Origin: RPQJ01 sp963700045
GTDB taxonomy: Bacteria; Pseudomonadota; Gammaproteobacteria; Steroidobacterales; Steroidobacteraceae
DNA: 64,000 bases
Direction of reading: 5' to 3'
NCBI GenBank assembly: GCA_963700045.1
Contig: CAVOWK010000014.1
Location: 62,001 to 126,000 of the forward strand
Shown here: positions 7,754-16,388 of the stretch, piece after piece
Layout: every line of letters begins with the position of its first letter
Position numbering within the stretch: the stretch's first letter is position 1
Made by a program: the position numbers and the translations under genes
Notes under the pieces: generated by a model
What the model was told of the DNA's origin: nothing
The model's input: only the letters and a program-made list of their open reading frames with translations
The model's database searches: none

Positions 7754-8764
7754 ATGCCACAGAAATCATTCCGCGACGCGCTCAACGAAGCGCTGCACCT
7801 CGAGATGGAACGCGACGGCTCGATCATCGTCCTCGGCGAGGACGTCTCGGGCGGCGCCGGCGGCACGTCCGGCCAGCGCGAAGCGTCCGGCGGCATCTTC
7901 GGCGTCACCAAGGGCCTGTTGCCGAAATTCGGCGCCGACCGCGTGATCGACACGCCGATCTCGGAGTCGGCGATCATCGGCGCCGCCGGCGGCGCAGCAC
8001 TCGCTGGCCTGCGTCCGGTGGCCGAACTGATGTTCGCCGACTTCGTCGGCGTCAGCATGGACCAGATCTTCAACCAGATGGCCAAGTTCCGCTACATGTT
8101 CGGCGGCAAGACGCGCTGCCCCGCCGTCGTGCGGCTCGCCATGGGGGCCGGCATGAACATGGGCGCGCAGCACTCGCAGTCGATCTACGCACTGCTCACC
8201 GCCGTGCCGGGACTCAAGGTCGTCGTGCCATCGAATGCGTATGACGCCAAGGGCCTGCTGATCCAGGCGATCCGCGACGACGACCCGGTCATGTTCTTCG
8301 AGCACAAGGCGCTCTACCCCCGCAAGGGCGAAGTGCCCGACGGTGCGTACACGATCCCGTTCGGCGAGGCGAACCTGTTGCGCGAAGGCGAGCACGTCAC
8401 GGTGGTCGCGATCGGCCGCATGGTCGTCTTCGCCGAGAAGGTGGTCGACTCGCTGGCGAAGGAAGGCATCACCTGCGACCTGATCGATCCGCGCACGACG
8501 TCGCCGCTCGACGAGGAGACGATCCTCGAGAGCGTCGAGAACACGGGCCGCCTCGTGGTGGTGGACGAATCGAATCCTCGCTGCAGCGTTGCGGCAGACA
8601 TCTGCGCCATCGTCGCGGAGAAGGGCTTCCATTCGCTCAAGGCTGCGCCGCGCGCGGTGACGGCGCCCCACTGCCCCGTGCCTTTCGCCCGTGAACTCGA
8701 GCGCGCCTACGTGCCGGGTCCGACGAAGATCGAAGCCGCCATCCGCGAGGTGATGAAGGGATGA
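7754..8764 (+). CDS. Thiamine-diphosphate dehydrogenase E1 component, beta subunit
   Basis: A 336-residue transketolase-like E1 beta. Visible are ALNEALHLEMERD, the GEDVSGG turn, DTPISESAIIGAAGGAALAG, QIFNQMAKFRYMFGG and the C-terminal PHCPVPFARELE. ATG 7754 aligns the N-terminus with the family and follows E1 alpha by 11 bp. The last codon overlaps the next start (ATGA at 8761). It completes the alpha2beta2 E1 tetramer. Confidence 0.9.
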   Translation: MPQKSFRDALNEALHLEMERDGSIIVLGEDVSGGAGGTSGQREASGGIFGVTKGLLPKFGADRVIDTPISESAIIGAAGGAALAGLRPVAELMFADFVGVSMDQIFNQMAKFRYMFGGKTRCPAVVRLAMGAGMNMGAQHSQSIYALLTAVPGLKVVVPSNAYDAKGLLIQAIRDDDPVMFFEHKALYPRKGEVPDGAYTIPFGEANLLREGEHVTVVAIGRMVVFAEKVVDSLAKEGITCDLIDPRTTSPLDEETILESVENTGRLVVVDESNPRCSVAADICAIVAEKGFHSLKAAPRAVTAPHCPVPFARELERAYVPGPTKIEAAIREVMKG

Positions 8765-10020
8765 GCACCGATCGCATCCGTCCGGTCACGATGCCCAAGT
8801 GGGGCATCGAGATGCAGGAAGGCACCGTCACCGCCTGGAACGTCGAACTCGGTCGCCACGTCGACAAAGGCGATGCCTTGCTCGACGTCGAGACCGAGAA
8901 AATCGTGAACTCGGTCGAGAGCCCTGCGAGTGGCACACTGCGCCGCATACTCGCACCGATGCACGACACGTTGCCGGTTGGCGCGCTGATTGCCGTCCTC
9001 TCGGATCCGGACGTTGCCGAGGCCGAAATCGATGCGTTCGTGCGCGACTTCAAGCCGTTCGATGCATCGTTCGCCGAAGGCTCGCCTGTGGCAGTGACGA
9101 CACCCACTGCGCCTGCTGCTCCCGCCACTTCTGCCGTGGAAGCAACGACCGATGGCGGCGGCGAAGGCGAGGCGCGCGTCAGCCCGATCGCAAAGCGCCT
9201 GGCCGAGAAACTCGGCATCGACCTCTCGCGGGTCACGGGCACGGGCCGCAACGGCCGCATTTCCAAGGAAGACGTCGAGGCCTACGCAGCAAGCCTGCCG
9301 CAGGCAGGCAGTTCCGCCGTCGCTCCCGCTGCGGCTGCTGGCACCGCGCAGCCGGCCCGACGCGAGAAGCTGACCTCGATGCGCTCGACCATCGCCCGCC
9401 GGCTCTCCGAGTCGAAGCGCGACATCCCGCATTACCGGCTCGTAGCCGACCTCGACATGGACGCGCTCGCTGGCCGGCGCGCCAGCCTCGTCGCAAGCGG
9501 CCTGCGCATCTCCATCAACGATCTGCTGTTGCACGCGATCGCGACGGCCCTGCAGCAGCACCCGCGCCTGAACGCGCAGTTTGCAGGCGAAGAACTGCTC
9601 CAGTACGACCAGGTGGATCTCGCCGTGGCGGTTGCAACACCCGGCGGCCTCGTGACGCCGATCGTGCGCGATGCGGCGAACCAGTCCGTGCAGCAGATCG
9701 CAGCAGCCGTGCGCGATCTCGCCGAACGTGCCCGCGCAGGCAAGCTCGCTCGTGAGGAGATCACAGGCGGCACGTTCACGGTCTCGAGCCTCGGCATGTT
9801 CGGCGTGCGTCAGTTCGACGCCATCATCAATCCGCCGCAGGTCGCGATCCTGGCCATCGGGGCGATGCAGGAGCGCCCCGTAGTGCGCAATGGCGCGCTC
9901 GCCGTCGGTCACCAGGTCACCGTCTCGCTGTCGAGCGATCACCGTGTCGTCGACGGCGCGGACGCAGCAGGTTTCCTCGCCACACTCAGTGAATTCGTCG
10001 CCAACGTCGCCGGAGAATGA
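8761..10020 (+). CDS. Dihydrolipoamide acyltransferase (E2 component)
   Basis: A 419-residue E2. An N-terminal lipoyl domain carries the lipoylated lysine K47 (DVETEKI), followed by an Ala/Pro linker, the peripheral-subunit-binding domain (RVSPIAKRLAEKLG to GRISKEDVEAY, about 140-175), a second linker and the catalytic domain ending in the DHRVVDG motif (H394, D398). It overlaps E1 beta by 4 bp. No E3 (dihydrolipoamide dehydrogenase) gene follows in the window, so a shared E3 must be used. It transfers the acyl group formed by E1 to CoA. Confidence 0.93.
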   Translation: MSTDRIRPVTMPKWGIEMQEGTVTAWNVELGRHVDKGDALLDVETEKIVNSVESPASGTLRRILAPMHDTLPVGALIAVLSDPDVAEAEIDAFVRDFKPFDASFAEGSPVAVTTPTAPAAPATSAVEATTDGGGEGEARVSPIAKRLAEKLGIDLSRVTGTGRNGRISKEDVEAYAASLPQAGSSAVAPAAAAGTAQPARREKLTSMRSTIARRLSESKRDIPHYRLVADLDMDALAGRRASLVASGLRISINDLLLHAIATALQQHPRLNAQFAGEELLQYDQVDLAVAVATPGGLVTPIVRDAANQSVQQIAAAVRDLAERARAGKLAREEITGGTFTVSSLGMFGVRQFDAIINPPQVAILAIGAMQERPVVRNGALAVGHQVTVSLSSDHRVVDGADAAGFLATLSEFVANVAGE

Positions 10021-11960
10021 ACACGATGCTCAAGCGCACGCTGCCTGTCATTGCACTGTTCGCGCTGACTCTGGGTGCTGCCTCGCAAGCTGCCACCACC
10101 GGCACCGCAACGACCCCTGCGGACGCGCCAAAGGCTGGGGCCGGCGACAACGCGCCGCGCTTCGACAATAGAGCCACCGCAGCAGAGCATCCCGGCGAGC
10201 CCCTGTTCAGGCAGTACTGCGCCGCGTGCCACCTGGGCCAGGTCGCCAAGGCGCCGCACCTGATGTTCCTGCAGATGATGGCGCCCGATGCGATCTACGC
10301 TGCGCTCGACGTCGGCATCATGCGCAGCCACGCCGAGAAACTGTCTCAGGAACAGAAGCAACAGGTCGCCACGTACCTGGGCGGCGATCATCCGCTGTCG
10401 ACGCTGCGCGCGCCGCAGTGCACGGGTGACGCTGCGAAGTTCGATACATCACGCAAGCCGACGGCGTCAGGCTGGGGGCTCACGCCCGAGAACACCCGGC
10501 ACATCCGCGCCGACGACGCGCAGATCACGGCTGCCGACCTGCCGCGACTCGAGCTGAAATGGGCGTTCGCGTTCCCGAACGCGCAACGCGCCCGTTCGCA
10601 ACCCGCCGTCGCGTACGGTGCGGTCTATGTAGGCAGCCAGGATGGCACCGTGTACGCGCTCGACGAAGAGACCGGCTGCGTCCGCTGGACATTCCGCGCC
10701 CCGGCGGAAGTGCGCACGGCCGTCATCGTCGAGTCGCCCGCCGCTGCTGGCAAGCACGCGGGCTCACCGCTCGTGTTCTTCGGTGACCTGCTGGCCCGCG
10801 TGTATGCCGTGGATGCGTTCACCGGCCAGCTGCGCTGGTCGTACAAAGCCGACGATCACCCGAACGCGACGATCACGGGCGCGCCCTCGCTGCACGACGG
10901 CACGCTGTACGTGCCGGTGTCTTCGCTCGAAGTCACGTCTGCCGCAGACCCGGCCTACGAGTGCTGCACCTTCCGCGGTGCCGTGCTGGCGCTCGACGCC
11001 TACAGCGGCACGAGTCGCTGGAAGGCATTCACGATCCCGACCGCGCCGCGGGAAGTCGGCCGCACGCGTGTCGGCACCCGCATCCTCGCGCCGTCGGGCG
11101 CGCCGGTCTGGAACTCGCCGGCGATCGACGCGCAGCGCGGCGTGCTGTACGTCGGCACTGGCGAGAACTATTCGTCGCCGGCCAACGACACCAGCGACGC
11201 CTTGATTGCGTTCCGCCTCAAGGACGGCGCAATGGTCTGGCACGCGCAGAAAACGGCCAACGATGCCTGGAACGTCGCCTGCATGTTGCCGGACAACCCC
11301 AACTGCCCCAGGGAGGACGGTCCCGACGTCGACTTCGGCGCCAGCACCATCGTGCTGCGCGACGCGAAGCGCGGTGACCTGCTGCTGGCGGGCCAGAAAT
11401 CCGGGTGGGTTTACGGCGTGAACCCGGACGCGCGAGGCAAGATCGTCTGGAGCAGCAAGGTCGGGCGCGGTGGCATCCAGGGCGGCGTGCACTTCGGCAT
11501 GGCCACCGACGGCGAGCGGCTGTTCGTGCCGATCTCGGACATGCAGGACGAGCACGACGGCCGCAAGCACGATGCACCCTCGCGCGCCGGCGTCTACGCG
11601 CTCGACCCACGCACCGGCAAGGAACTGTGGGCCGCTCCGGCCGACGACACCTGCGCCGGACGCCAGTTCTGCGACCCGGGCATTTCCGCGACCGTCACGT
11701 CGATCCCCGGCGCCGTGCTCGCCGGCCACATGGACGGACGCCTGCGGGCGTATGACGCCGCGACCGGCAAGGTCGTCTGGGAAGTCGACACGACGCAGGA
11801 ATGGAAGACCGTGTCGGGTGAGGTCGCACGCGGCGGTTCGTTCGGCGGCGGTGCGGGCCCGGTGGTCGCGCACGGCAAGCTGTTCGCGGCGTCGGGCTAC
11901 GGGCTGTACTTCCACATGCCCGGCAACGTCCTCCTGGTCTTCGCTCCGCGCGCCCAGTGA
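10017..11960 (+). CDS. PQQ-dependent dehydrogenase with N-terminal cytochrome c domain (polyvinyl-alcohol-dehydrogenase type)
   Basis: A 647-residue exported quinohemoprotein. A signal peptide (LPVIALFALTLGAASQAA) is followed by a cytochrome c domain with C68-x2-C71-H72 (CAACH) and then a PQQ beta-propeller with repeated blade motifs such as VYALDEETGCVRW, LRAYDAATGKVVW and VYALDPRTGKELW. The cytochrome-first order is that of polyvinyl alcohol dehydrogenases rather than most quinohemoprotein alcohol dehydrogenases. It overlaps E2 by 4 bp (ATGA). It should oxidise an alcohol in the periplasm and pass electrons to the respiratory chain. No pqq biosynthesis genes are nearby. Confidence 0.85.
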   Translation: MNTMLKRTLPVIALFALTLGAASQAATTGTATTPADAPKAGAGDNAPRFDNRATAAEHPGEPLFRQYCAACHLGQVAKAPHLMFLQMMAPDAIYAALDVGIMRSHAEKLSQEQKQQVATYLGGDHPLSTLRAPQCTGDAAKFDTSRKPTASGWGLTPENTRHIRADDAQITAADLPRLELKWAFAFPNAQRARSQPAVAYGAVYVGSQDGTVYALDEETGCVRWTFRAPAEVRTAVIVESPAAAGKHAGSPLVFFGDLLARVYAVDAFTGQLRWSYKADDHPNATITGAPSLHDGTLYVPVSSLEVTSAADPAYECCTFRGAVLALDAYSGTSRWKAFTIPTAPREVGRTRVGTRILAPSGAPVWNSPAIDAQRGVLYVGTGENYSSPANDTSDALIAFRLKDGAMVWHAQKTANDAWNVACMLPDNPNCPREDGPDVDFGASTIVLRDAKRGDLLLAGQKSGWVYGVNPDARGKIVWSSKVGRGGIQGGVHFGMATDGERLFVPISDMQDEHDGRKHDAPSRAGVYALDPRTGKELWAAPADDTCAGRQFCDPGISATVTSIPGAVLAGHMDGRLRAYDAATGKVVWEVDTTQEWKTVSGEVARGGSFGGGAGPVVAHGKLFAASGYGLYFHMPGNVLLVFAPRAQ

Positions 11961-11987
11961 ACCGGGGCGCGCGACGCGCTCACTCGC

Positions 11988-12278
11988 TCAGGCGACGTAG
12001 TCGAAGAACTTGAGGTCCATGTCGCCGGAGACGGTCGCCAGGATCGGCGGCACCAGGCGATCGTGGAACGCCGTGGTCTGGTGCAGCTGGAACGCTGCGT
12101 CGTCGGTGAAGCGCCCGTAGACCACGTACGTGTCCGGGTTGTCGCGCGAACGGATGATGTCGTAGACCTTGGTGTCCGGTTCGCTGGCGTGCGTGAGCTG
12201 CGACAGCTCGGCCTGCAGCCGCTCGAACTCGGCCTCGTGGCCCGGTTTGATCTTGAGCGTGGCGATGAAGACGGTCAT
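11988..12278 (-). CDS. Antibiotic-biosynthesis-monooxygenase (ABM) domain protein
   Basis: A 96-residue single ABM/YgiN-like ferredoxin-fold domain: MTVFIATLKIKPGHEAEFERLQAEL at the N-terminus, then a central YDIIRSRDNPDTYVVYGRFTD strand. It is the second gene of a two-gene unit with a related protein 39 bp upstream. Such proteins act on quinols or as cofactor-free monooxygenases, but many are uncharacterised. No catalytic assignment is possible. Confidence 0.75.
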   Translation of the reverse strand: MTVFIATLKIKPGHEAEFERLQAELSQLTHASEPDTKVYDIIRSRDNPDTYVVYGRFTDDAAFQLHQTTAFHDRLVPPILATVSGDMDLKFFDYVA

Positions 12279-12317
12279 GGGTGCTCGAACCTCGTCGAAG
12301 CGGACAGTTGGACGGCG

Positions 12318-12614
12318 TCAGGCCTGGAACGGATCCAGGTACTCGCGCTCCCACGTCCCGTCGAGGCAATCGACGATGCGGGGACCGATGGCCGCGAGCG
12401 CGGCGGAGTTCATGTGCGCGTGCTCGGCCTCTTCCGACGGGAAGGATTCAAGCACCGCGTAGCGGCGCGGTTCACGCAGCTTGAAGAACTCGTAATAGAT
12501 GACGTCGGGCTCGTGAGCCTGCACCTGGGCGGTGAGTTCGTTGCAGGCGTCGACGAAATCCTGTTCCCGCCCGGGCTTGATCGTCATGCGGGAAATGAAC
12601 GTAATCCGCGACAT
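12318..12614 (-). CDS. Antibiotic-biosynthesis-monooxygenase (ABM) domain protein
   Basis: A 98-residue ABM-domain protein (FISRMTIKPGREQDFVDACNEL, then YYEFFKLREPRRYAVLESFP). It is a paralog of the next gene. Its start lies 57 bp from operator site 2 (12672-12689), which it faces divergently from the Rieske ferredoxin gene. A TACCAT box on the minus strand (12650-12645) lies 21 bp from that operator, so both directions may be controlled by it. Confidence 0.75.
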   Translation of the reverse strand: MSRITFISRMTIKPGREQDFVDACNELTAQVQAHEPDVIYYEFFKLREPRRYAVLESFPSEEAEHAHMNSAALAAIGPRIVDCLDGTWEREYLDPFQA

Positions 12615-12671
12615 CGGCTCCCCCCTGTGTGGCGTCTGCGCAGGATGGTAGCACCGGACTCGGCCGGAAAG

Positions 12672-12689
12672 AAACAGTCAAGCCTGTTT
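12672..12689. promoter_or_regulatory. Operator palindrome, site 2 (divergent promoter region)
   Basis: The sequence AAACAGTCAAGCCTGTTT has perfect 6-bp arms, extending outward to 10-bp arms (AAAGAAACAG and CTGTTTCTTT, 12668-12693). On the plus strand a -10-like TACATT (12709-12714) starts 20 bp after it, ahead of the Rieske ferredoxin operon. On the minus strand TACCAT (12650-12645) faces the ABM gene pair. Confidence 0.78.
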
Positions 12690-12763
12690 CTTTTTTGACG
12701 CGATCCGGTACATTGCCCGTTCAATTGCGAGGTGTCGCGCGCAGTCGCGCGCAAGGTATCGAT

Positions 12764-13081
12764 TTGACCGACACGCCCTACGTCCCCGCCCTTCCGCTGG
12801 CCGAGCTTGCTCCCGGCGCCATGCGCTGCGTGATGCTCGGCGACGAGCCCGTGCTGCTCGTGCACACGAAGGAAGGCATGATCCACGCCGTGCACAACAT
12901 CTGCAGCCACGCTTACGCGAAGATGGACGAGGGGCGGCTGCGCGGGAACCGCGTCATCTGCCCGTTGCACGGCGCCAGCTTCGACGTCCGCACCGGCGCC
13001 GTGCTCGGTGCGCCCGCCAGTGCGCCGCTGCGGAGTTTCCCGGTGCGCGTCGTCAACGGCCACATCGAAGTCCAGGCCTGA
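12764..13081 (+). CDS. Rieske-type [2Fe-2S] ferredoxin
   Basis: A 105-residue soluble Rieske ferredoxin with C47-x-H49 (CSHAYA) and C66-x2-H69 (CPLHG). The start is taken as TTG 12764 with AAGG 9 bp upstream; another in-frame TTG at 12725 lies too close to the predicted transcription start, and the longer open frame covers the promoter and operator. It probably carries electrons to one or more of the three Rieske oxygenases of the island. It is followed 28 bp later by an acyl-CoA dehydrogenase. Confidence 0.85.
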   Translation: MTDTPYVPALPLAELAPGAMRCVMLGDEPVLLVHTKEGMIHAVHNICSHAYAKMDEGRLRGNRVICPLHGASFDVRTGAVLGAPASAPLRSFPVRVVNGHIEVQA

Positions 13082-13109
13082 CCGTTCAGAAATCGAGGAG
13101 TCCGCCCGA

Positions 13110-14270
13110 GTGAATTTCCAGCTGACCGACGAACAGCGCTCGCTGCAGGAAGCCGCGCGCAGCTTCGCCCGCGCGAAATTGCCGGACATCGCCAGGGAGT
13201 GCGAGGAGACCAACCACGCGCCCGGCAAGGCGGTCGTCAAGGAATTCGCCGAAATGGGGTTCCTCGGCATCAACGTGCCAGAACGCTACGGCGGTCTCGG
13301 CCTCGGCAATGTCGAGGCGCTGCTCGTGCTCGAAGAGTTCGGCAAGATTTCATCCGCCGTCGGTTTCCCGGTGTTCGAGTCCTGCGTCGGCCCCGTGCGC
13401 GCCATCGAGCGCTTCGCTTCCGAATCGCTGAAACAGCGCGTCGTTCCGGCGGTTTGCCGCGGCGAAATCCAGGTCGCCGTGTCGATGTCCGAGCCGCAGG
13501 CCGGCTCCGCGCTCACCGACCTGACGACGCGGGCCGAGATGAACGGCGACAAGGTCGTGCTGAACGGCACCAAGCGCTGGTGCTCGGGCGGCGGTCACGC
13601 CGATGGCTACGTCGTGTACTGCCGCATGTCCGAGGACGAAGGCGCGCGGGGCATCGGCGCCGTCTACGTGGAGAAGGACACCAAGGGCGTCACTTTCGGC
13701 AAGCCCGAGAGCCTGATGGGTTTTCGCGGCGTGCCCTCCTCCGACATCTATTTCGACAACGCTACCGTGCCTGCCGACAACGTCGTCGTTCCGGCCGGCG
13801 GCTTCAAGAAGCTGATGGAAGCGTTCGACCTCGAGCGCTGCGGTAACGCAACCATGGGCCTGGCCCAGGCTTCGGGCGCGCTCGAGGACGTGATCGAGTA
13901 CGTGCAGGAGCGCGAGCAGTTCGGCAAGCACCTGATCGAGTTCCAGGGCGTGCAGATCAAGCTCGCCGAAATGAAGATGCGGGTCGAGGCCGCGCGACTG
14001 CTGATCCACCGCGCCGCGTCGAACGCGCAGAACGGCCTGCCTAGCATCCTCGATTCGTCGCTCGCCAAGTGCTTCGCGAACGAGATCGCGCGCGAGGTAT
14101 GCGGCCATGCCGTGCAGCTCATGGGTGGCTACGGCTACTCGCGCGAGTACCCGATGGAACGACGCCTGCGCGACGCGTGGGGCTGGGGCATCGCGGGCGG
14201 CGCGATCGACATCCAGAAGGTCAACATCGCGGGCGCGCTCGTCGGCCGCCGCTTCGACCAGAGGCGCTGA
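13110..14270 (+). CDS. Acyl-CoA dehydrogenase
   Basis: A 386-residue FAD-dependent acyl-CoA dehydrogenase. It begins NFQLTDEQRSLQEAARSFA, has the substrate/FAD loops VAVSMSEPQAGSALTDLTT and WCSGGGHADGYVV, and ends with the motif LMGGYGYSREYPMERRLRDA. GTG 13110 is chosen, with GAGGAG 10 bp upstream. It would introduce an alpha,beta double bond in an acyl-CoA. It is second in the operon Rieske ferredoxin - acyl-CoA dehydrogenase - CoA transferase. Confidence 0.9.
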   Translation: MNFQLTDEQRSLQEAARSFARAKLPDIARECEETNHAPGKAVVKEFAEMGFLGINVPERYGGLGLGNVEALLVLEEFGKISSAVGFPVFESCVGPVRAIERFASESLKQRVVPAVCRGEIQVAVSMSEPQAGSALTDLTTRAEMNGDKVVLNGTKRWCSGGGHADGYVVYCRMSEDEGARGIGAVYVEKDTKGVTFGKPESLMGFRGVPSSDIYFDNATVPADNVVVPAGGFKKLMEAFDLERCGNATMGLAQASGALEDVIEYVQEREQFGKHLIEFQGVQIKLAEMKMRVEAARLLIHRAASNAQNGLPSILDSSLAKCFANEIAREVCGHAVQLMGGYGYSREYPMERRLRDAWGWGIAGGAIDIQKVNIAGALVGRRFDQRR

Positions 14271-14273
14271 CTC

Positions 14274-15461
14274 GTGGCGGTGCTGGCCGGAGTGCGTGTG
14301 CTCGACTTCGGCCGCTACGTCGCCGGCCCCTATTGCGCCACTCTGCTCGGCTACCTGGGCGCCGAAGTGATCCGGATCGAGAAGCGCGATGGCGGCGAGG
14401 ATCGCTACATTGCACCCATCGCCGCATCCGGCGAGGGCAGCGTGTTCTTCCAGACCGCGTGCAACAAGAAATCGCTCACGCTCGATCCGGCCAGCGCGCA
14501 GGGTCGTGAAGTCGTGCGGCGCCTGGTGCGCAGCGCCGACGTCGTCGTCGCCAACCTGCCGCCGTCAGGCCTGCAATCGCTTGGCCTCGATTACGCCAGC
14601 CTCAAGGCGATCCGCCCCGACATCATCCTCGTGACACAGTCGTCTTTCGGCGACGCAGGGCCGCTCGCCGAACGCGGCGGCTTCGATGGCGTCGGGCAAG
14701 CGATGTCCGGCGCGATGCACATGACCGGCACGCCCGGCCATCCGGTCAAGTCGGCGGCGCCTTACGTCGACTATTCGACGGCGGTGCTGTCCGCCTTCGG
14801 CACGCTGGCGGCACTGATGCAGCGCGCGCAGACCGGCGAGGGCCAGGAAGTGAAGACCAGCCTGCTCGGCACCGCAATGGCCGTGTTCGGCTCGCACCTC
14901 GTCGAGCAGAGCGCCCTCGGCATCGACCGCGTGCCGACCGGAAACCGGGTGCAGACGTCCGCACCGTCGGATGTATTCGCGACTCGCGACGGCCACATCC
15001 TCACGCACACGGTCGGCAATGGCCTGTTCCGCCGCTGGGCGCGACTGATGGGCGACGCAGACCGCTGGATCAACGACCCGCGCTTCCAGTCCGACCAGTC
15101 ACGCGGTGACCACAGCGACGAAATCCTCGCCCGCATGCGGCAATGGTGCGCCGGACGCACGACGGACGAAGCGCTGCGCGAACTGCAGGCCGCCGGCTTG
15201 CCGTCGGGTCCCGTGCAGACGCTGCGGCAGGCGCTCGATCATCCGCAGGTGGCGGCGATGCAGGCCCTGCGCGCCATCACGGACTTTCCCGGCTTGCAGC
15301 GGCCCGCCAGCGTTCCGGACCTGCCGGTGAAGCTCAGCGTCTCCGGTGGCGGCATCACGCACCGCCCGCCCCTGCTCGGCGAGCACACGGACGAAGTGCT
15401 GCATGGCCTCGGTTACTCGAGCGAGGAAATCACCGGGTTGCGGGACGCGCGCGTGATCTGA
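14274..15461 (+). CDS. CoA-transferase family III (CaiB/BaiF)
   Basis: A 395-residue class III CoA transferase: VRVLDFGRYVAGPYCATLLGYLGAEVIRIE at the N-terminus, QSSFGDAGPLAERGGFDGVGQAMSG in the centre and PVKLSVSGGGI near the end. GTG 14274 follows the acyl-CoA dehydrogenase stop by 3 bp. It would move CoA between a donor thioester and a free acid of the pathway, activating a carboxylate without ATP. The 3' neighbours are convergent GST genes. Confidence 0.9.
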   Translation: MAVLAGVRVLDFGRYVAGPYCATLLGYLGAEVIRIEKRDGGEDRYIAPIAASGEGSVFFQTACNKKSLTLDPASAQGREVVRRLVRSADVVVANLPPSGLQSLGLDYASLKAIRPDIILVTQSSFGDAGPLAERGGFDGVGQAMSGAMHMTGTPGHPVKSAAPYVDYSTAVLSAFGTLAALMQRAQTGEGQEVKTSLLGTAMAVFGSHLVEQSALGIDRVPTGNRVQTSAPSDVFATRDGHILTHTVGNGLFRRWARLMGDADRWINDPRFQSDQSRGDHSDEILARMRQWCAGRTTDEALRELQAAGLPSGPVQTLRQALDHPQVAAMQALRAITDFPGLQRPASVPDLPVKLSVSGGGITHRPPLLGEHTDEVLHGLGYSSEEITGLRDARVI

Positions 15462-15479
15462 TTCGATCGTCGCAGCCGC

Positions 15480-16388
15480 TCATCCGAGTGGCGTGACCCG
15501 GTATCCCAGCCGCGGAAAGTGCACGACGACTTCGCCGCACTGTGCATGCGACCGGCTGACCCCGACCTCGTTCCAGTCCAGCGCGACGAGCTTGCCCCGC
15601 ACCGCGCCCCGTCGCGTGTCATCGGGCGCGACCTCGACCTGCATGCCGAACTGCAGGTCCTGCGCAGAGTCTTCCATGCAGGCACACGGAGCGGGCTGCG
15701 ACGAGCGGGCGACTGCAAAGGCCTGCGCGACGGTGCATTCGACGCGCTTGCCTTCGCCGAGGGCGGCAACACGCTCCTCCCATGCCTGCATGCGCGTCAA
15801 TGGCGCAAGCAACTCATTCACGCCCGGCACGGACGCACGCGTGAACCATGGCACCGTCCAGGCATGGATATCGATCAGGCCTGGCGCGCTGCCTGACAGG
15901 AACGCGCGACCATCCGACAACTGCTGCTCGATGAAGCCAGCGTGGGCGAGCATCTGCGAGCGTGCGTGCGCCAGGTCGACGCCGTCGAAGTCGATGTCGG
16001 GAAACAGGCCCTGCCGGTCCTGCCGGAACTCCGCCGGCCACATCGAACTGGTCGCGCCGATGGCCGTGTGCAGCCCGGCGCGGAAAAACGCGTCGGCCCA
16101 CTTCACGGCGGCGTAGGTGACACCGGCATTGCCGTCCGGAAACAGCGATGGCTGCGGGTAGCGCGTCTCGAGTTCGCGTGCGATGCGCTGCGAATCGATG
16201 TAGACATCGGCGCCGACCTGCAGCACCGGTGTGCCGCGATAGCCCCCGGTCAGGGCCAGCAGGTCGTCTTTCGGCGGCATCATGGGTGTCGTCACCGAAC
16301 GCCACTCCAGGCCCTTGATGCCGAGCATGCGCAGCACGCGCTGCGTGAAGGGCGATGCGTCGTAGTGATGCAGGATCAGGTCGGTCAT
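15480..16388 (-). CDS. Glutathione S-transferase family protein with C-terminal extension (1)
   Basis: A 302-residue protein. An N-terminal thioredoxin-fold GST domain (LILHHYDASPFTQRVLRMLGIKGLEW, then GGYRGTPVLQVGADVYIDSQRIARELE) and a helical C-terminal domain are followed by about 70 extra residues rich in beta strands (GMQVEVAPDD, GKLVALDWNEVGV, VVVHFPRLGYRV). The start ATG 16388 overlaps the stop of the upstream GST by 4 bp. It is a paralog of the gene at 17083. The reaction is unknown; LigE/LigF-like ether cleavage or isomerisation of a pathway intermediate are options. Confidence 0.82.
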   Translation of the reverse strand: MTDLILHHYDASPFTQRVLRMLGIKGLEWRSVTTPMMPPKDDLLALTGGYRGTPVLQVGADVYIDSQRIARELETRYPQPSLFPDGNAGVTYAAVKWADAFFRAGLHTAIGATSSMWPAEFRQDRQGLFPDIDFDGVDLAHARSQMLAHAGFIEQQLSDGRAFLSGSAPGLIDIHAWTVPWFTRASVPGVNELLAPLTRMQAWEERVAALGEGKRVECTVAQAFAVARSSQPAPCACMEDSAQDLQFGMQVEVAPDDTRRGAVRGKLVALDWNEVGVSRSHAQCGEVVVHFPRLGYRVTPLG

